Shown one piece after another: positions 22,604-25,077 of a DNA stretch of 25,077 nt. The notes under the pieces are model-generated. The model had not been told where the DNA came from, ran no database searches, and saw nothing but the letters and a program-made list of their open reading frames with translations. The position numbers and the translations under genes were made by a program. The DNA comes from Bacillota bacterium (GTDB lineage: Bacteria; Bacillota; Clostridia; Christensenellales; Aristaeellaceae). The stretch lies in assembly GCA_023435435.1 (NCBI GenBank), contig JAEYRW010000107.1, positions 1 to 25,077 on the forward strand. The letters are read 5' to 3'. Every line of letters starts with the position of its first letter. Within the stretch, counting starts at the first letter, position 1.

Positions 22604-23488
22604 TTACTGCAGCAGCTGCAGGACCCCCTGCGGCTGGGCGTTCGCCTGCGCAAGCATCGCCTGCGCCGCCTGCAGCAGTATGTTGTTCTTGGTATAGGTC
22701 ATCATCTCATCGGCCATGTCCACGTCGCGCACGCGCGATTCGGCGGACTGCAGGTTCTCCTTGGTGGCCGCCATGTTGTTCGTCGCGTGCTCCAGCTGGT
22801 TCTGCCATGCGCCGTAGTTCGCGCGCGTGGTGTTCACCTCGGTAATCGCAGACTCAACGGCACCCGCAGTGACGGCGATCGCGCCCGTCGCGTCCGTTGC
22901 CGCGGAGGTCAGGGCCGTAAGCGCCGCGAGATTTGTGGTCGCGACCTGCCCGATGGTGAGCGTCTGGGTGCCGCTTTCGCCGTAATGGATCACGGCCGCC
23001 GCCGCCGAGGTAGCAGACGTTGCGACCACAGCCGCCAGCGCATCATCAACGCTGGTGCTGGCAGTGGTGATGTTCTGGCCAAAGACGTTCTTGCCGTTGA
23101 ACTCGGTGGTGGTGTAGATGTCCGTCACGGCCTTGCCCAGCGCCTTCATTTCCAGGCCGATGTTGGTCTGGTCGTCCGTGCTGTAGGTGCCGTTCTGCAC
23201 CTGGGTCGACAACTCCTTCATGCGCGTGAGCATGTCGGACACTTCGGTCAGCGCGCCCTCCGCCGTCTGGATGAACGAGACGCCGTCCTGCGCGTTGCGC
23301 GTCCCCTGGGTGAGGCCCTTGATCTGCGAGCGCATCTTTTCCGAAATGGACAGGCCCGCCGCGTCATCCGCGGCGCGGTTGATGCGTAGGCCGCTGGACA
23401 GCTTCTCCATGGACTTGTTGGTGTTGATGCTGTTGGTGTTGTACTGCCGATAGGTGTTCAGAGCCGTAAGATTGTGATTGATCCTCAT
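22604..23488 (-). CDS. Flagellin (copy 2)
   Basis: A 294-aa flagellin. Its first roughly 130 residues and last roughly 80 residues are almost identical to copy 3, while the middle (about 138-215, from VFGQNITTASTSVDD to TAGAVESAI) differs. The N-terminal (SSGLRINRAADDAAGLSI) and C-terminal (ENLQSAESRVRDVDMADEM) motifs needed for filament packing and export are intact. The ATG at 23488 follows GGGAGG by about 8 bp. The leader hairpin at 23515-23535 lies 26 nt upstream and a possible sigma-28 promoter near 23609-23632. Short central domains mean little is surface-exposed apart from the variable segment. Confidence 0.96.
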   Translation of the reverse strand: MRINHNLTALNTYRQYNTNSINTNKSMEKLSSGLRINRAADDAAGLSISEKMRSQIKGLTQGTRNAQDGVSFIQTAEGALTEVSDMLTRMKELSTQVQNGTYSTDDQTNIGLEMKALGKAVTDIYTTTEFNGKNVFGQNITTASTSVDDALAAVVATSATSAAAAVIHYGESGTQTLTIGQVATTNLAALTALTSAATDATGAIAVTAGAVESAITEVNTTRANYGAWQNQLEHATNNMAATKENLQSAESRVRDVDMADEMMTYTKNNILLQAAQAMLAQANAQPQGVLQLLQ

Positions 23489-23514
23489 TGTGGTTTCCTC
23501 CCTGAATTATACTC

Positions 23515-23535
23515 CGCGGAATCCTTTCCTGCGGT
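23515..23535 (-). promoter_or_regulatory. Leader hairpin of flagellin copy 2, candidate CsrA site
   Basis: Identical in all 21 bases to the leader hairpins of copies 1 and 3, with AGGA in the loop and 26 nt between it and the ATG. The ribosome binding site just downstream (GGGAGGAAA) offers a second GGA, as in the two-site CsrA control of Bacillus hag. Confidence 0.5.
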
Positions 23536-23608
23536 TTGCATCCGCGCGCCCTGTGGCCCCGCGATCAATGCCGTGATACCCCACGCCGGGGGATTCGGGT
23601 GCGCCCGG

Positions 23609-23632
23609 ATCGGGCGCGAGCCGCCGCTTTTC
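23609..23632 (-). promoter_or_regulatory. Possible sigma-28 promoter of flagellin copy 2
   Basis: On the minus strand GAAA (23629-23632), 15 bp, then CCGAT (23609-23613) fits the xAAA-N15-CCGAT spacing seen before the chemoreceptor genes, though the rest of the -10 (CCG) is poor. The same sequence is conserved before copy 3 while nearby sequence varies. Confidence 0.3.
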
Positions 23633-23639
23633 GGGCCGG

Positions 23640-23739
23640 AATGTCGGCGCGTCGCCGAAGCGCTTCACCATGGACCCGTTCGCGCTTCCGCCGCCGGTTT
23701 TCTCCCGCCGCCGGACGCTGCACGGCGAATCCTTCCGCC
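23640..23739 (-). pseudogene. Decayed flagellin 5' end in the spacer before copy 2
   Basis: This is the most degraded of the three relics. The minus strand encodes GGSANGSMVKRFG, corresponding to NSINTNKSMEKLSSG, and carries the leader-like GGCGGAAGGATTCGCC (23724-23739). Past that point similarity to flagellin is weak. It is recognised mainly because its position and sequence match the clearer relics in the other spacers. Confidence 0.45.
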
Positions 23740-23759
23740 TTGCCGCGCGCCCACGGTTT

Positions 23760-23805
23760 GCTTCCCGGCGGGAAGCCCGCCGCCCGCGTTCCCGCGCGGG
23801 CGGCG
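23760..23805 (-). repeat. Hairpin pair after flagellin copy 3
   Basis: CGCCGCCCGCG and its perfect complement form an 11-bp stem with a 6-nt loop (23778-23805), 8 bp after the stop codon. GCTTCCC/GGC/GGGAAGC (23760-23776) forms a second perfect stem. No T-run follows. Confidence 0.6.
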
Positions 23806-23813
23806 CGATCCGT

Positions 23814-24695
23814 TTACTGCAGCAGCTGGAGCACGCCCTGGGGCTGGGCGTTCGCCTGCGCAAGCATCGCCTGCGCCGCCTGCAGCAGTATGTTGTTCTT
23901 GGTGTAGGTCATCATCTCATCGGCCATGTCCACGTCGCGCACGCGCGATTCGGCGGACTGCAGATTCTCCTTGGTGGCCGCCATGTTGTTCGTCGCGTGC
24001 TCCAGCTGGTTCTGCCATGCGCCGTAGTTCGCGCGCGTGGTGTTCACTTCCGTGATGGCGTCTTCCACCATGTCCGTGGTGACTGCCGCGGCGCTGGCTG
24101 CGGTCGTTGCCTCAGACGTTGCCTTCGTAAGCGCCGAAAGGTTATCGGTTGCAACCTGTCCGATGGTGAGCGTCTGGGTACCGCTCTCGCCGTAGTGGAT
24201 CACGGCGGCGGCATCCGCAGTTGCAGACGATGCGGACACGGCAGCCAGAATGTCATCCGTGGAACCCGATATGGAAGTATTCTGGCCAAAGACGTTCTTG
24301 CCGTTGAACTCGGTGGTGGTGTAGATATCGGTGATGGCTTTGCCCAGCGCCTTCATCTCCAGGCCGATGTTCGACTGGTCGTCCGTGCTGTAGGTGCCGT
24401 TCTGCACCTGGGTCGACAACTCCTTCATGCGCGTGAGCATGTCGGAAACCTCGGTCAGCGCGCCTTCTGCCGTCTGGATGAACGATACGCCGTCCTGCGC
24501 GTTGCGCGTCCCCTGGGTGAGACCCTTGATCTGCGAGCGCATCTTTTCCGAAATGGACAGGCCCGCCGCGTCATCCGCGGCGCGGTTGATGCGCAGGCCG
24601 CTGGACAGCTTCTCCATGGACTTGTTGGTGTTGATGCTGTTGGTGTTGTACTGCCGATAGGTGTTCAGAGCCGTAAGATTGTGATTGATCCTCAT
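23814..24695 (-). CDS. Flagellin (copy 3)
   Basis: A 293-aa flagellin with the same conserved ends as copy 2, including MRINHNLTALNTYRQYN, TQVQNGTYSTDDQ and the C-terminal LLQAAQAMLAQANAQPQG. The middle (about 138-215, VFGQNTSISGSTDDIL to TTDMVEDAI) is different from copies 1 and 2. The ATG at 24695 follows GGGAGGATA. Its leader hairpin is at 24721-24741, and the -10-like CCGAT at 24817-24821 with GAAA at 24837-24840 repeats the arrangement before copy 2. Near identity of the ends with different centres suggests ongoing exchange between copies. Confidence 0.96.
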   Translation of the reverse strand: MRINHNLTALNTYRQYNTNSINTNKSMEKLSSGLRINRAADDAAGLSISEKMRSQIKGLTQGTRNAQDGVSFIQTAEGALTEVSDMLTRMKELSTQVQNGTYSTDDQSNIGLEMKALGKAITDIYTTTEFNGKNVFGQNTSISGSTDDILAAVSASSATADAAAVIHYGESGTQTLTIGQVATDNLSALTKATSEATTAASAAAVTTDMVEDAITEVNTTRANYGAWQNQLEHATNNMAATKENLQSAESRVRDVDMADEMMTYTKNNILLQAAQAMLAQANAQPQGVLQLLQ

Positions 24696-24720
24696 TGTGG
24701 TATCCTCCCTGAAATAAATT

Positions 24721-24741
24721 CCGCGGAATCCTTTCCTGCGG
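24721..24741 (-). promoter_or_regulatory. Leader hairpin of flagellin copy 3, candidate CsrA site
   Basis: The same 21-base hairpin as copies 1 and 2, 25 nt before the ATG, with GGA exposed in a four-base loop. Confidence 0.5.
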
Positions 24742-24816
24742 TTTGCATCCGCGCGCCCGGAGGCGCCGCAGCCGATGCCGTTTCTGTCCTACGCCGGGGG
24801 GGGCGGGTGCGCCCGG

Positions 24817-24840
24817 ATCGGGCGCGAGCCGCCGCTTTTC
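24817..24840 (-). promoter_or_regulatory. Possible sigma-28 promoter of flagellin copy 3
   Basis: GAAA-N15-CCGAT on the minus strand, conserved with the copy at 23609-23632. The -10 is incomplete, so confidence is low. Confidence 0.3.
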
Positions 24841-24879
24841 GGGCTTGCGTGTCAGCGCGCCGCCGGACTGGCCTGCGCA

Positions 24880-25032
24880 GGCCTCTTCCGCGCACCCTGT
24901 GGGCAGGTCCCTGATTTGCGCGCACGGCGCGGTTAGCCCGCGCGCCGCCAGCGCGCTTCACCATGCACCCGTTCGCGCTTACGCCGCCGGTTCTTTCCTG
25001 CCGCCGGACGCCGCGCGGCGGATCCTTCCGCC
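24880..25032 (-). pseudogene. Decayed flagellin 5' end in the spacer before copy 3
   Basis: The minus strand encodes VSANGCMVKRAGGARANRA, matching INTNKSMEKLSSGLRINRA of the flagellins, then jumps after an internal deletion of about 40 bp to CGCAAATCAGGGACCT, which corresponds to the SQIKGL codons. The leader-like GGCGGAAGGATCCGCC lies at 25017-25032. It is homologous to the relics in the other two spacers. Confidence 0.55.
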
Positions 25033-25077
25033 TTGCCGCGCGCCCACGGTTTGCTTCCCGGCGGGAAGCCCGCCGCC
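25033..25077 (-). repeat. Tail region of a fourth flagellin copy at the window edge
   Basis: The last bases repeat the sequence that follows the stop codons of copies 2 and 3, including CCCACGGTTTGCTTCCC and the hairpin GCTTCCC/GGC/GGGAAGC (25053-25069). By the spacing seen after copy 3, a flagellin stop codon should lie about 30 bp beyond the window edge. Confidence 0.6.

Overview
The window looks like a chromosomal segment of a GC-rich, flagellated, Gram-positive anaerobe of the Clostridia type. The evidence is gene content: several short flagellins, a CheA/W/Y/R/B cluster without CheZ, an HD-GYP protein, a YozG-like regulator beside a membrane protein, strong AGGAGG-type ribosome binding sites, and sigma-D/sigma-28-like promoters. 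I cannot name the genus.

Left part (1-7.2 kb). Two tandem, translationally coupled family-2 glycosyltransferases with C-terminal TPR-like regions run rightwards. A leftward operon converges on them: a frameshifted multi-pass membrane protein, an XRE/YozG-like regulator, a lipoprotein, a GNAT acetyltransferase and a DUF3626-like protein. It has a clear sigma-A promoter (6029-6057) with inverted repeats suited to autoregulation. Upstream lies a leftward SAM methyltransferase / TfoX-C pair.

Middle (7.2-11.8 kb). Two paralogous methyl-accepting chemotaxis proteins run rightwards. Each has a sigma-28-like promoter exactly 163 bp before its ATG, and each is followed by an intrinsic terminator. Their cytoplasmic halves are almost identical while their sensor halves have diverged.

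Right-centre (11.8-20.9 kb). A leftward chemotaxis operon reads HD-GYP - cheY - cheA - cheW - mcp - (non-coding insertions) - cheR - cheB. The roughly 670 bp gap between the third chemoreceptor gene and cheR holds two MITE-like inverted-repeat elements and a chain of strong hairpins.

Right end (21.3-25.1 kb). Three tandem flagellin genes run leftwards, and the conserved tail of a fourth is visible at the window edge. Their ends are nearly identical and their centres differ. Each has the same leader hairpin with AGGA in the loop, a candidate CsrA site. Each spacer also carries a decayed copy of a flagellin 5' end.

Taken together, this is a motility and chemotaxis locus: receptors signal through CheW/CheA to CheY, CheR and CheB adapt the receptors, the HD-GYP protein links to c-di-GMP, and the flagellin array supplies the filament. 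The glycosyltransferases could modify flagellin, but that is inference. The most unusual parts are the flagellin array with its relics and shared leader hairpin, and the structured insertion inside the che operon.
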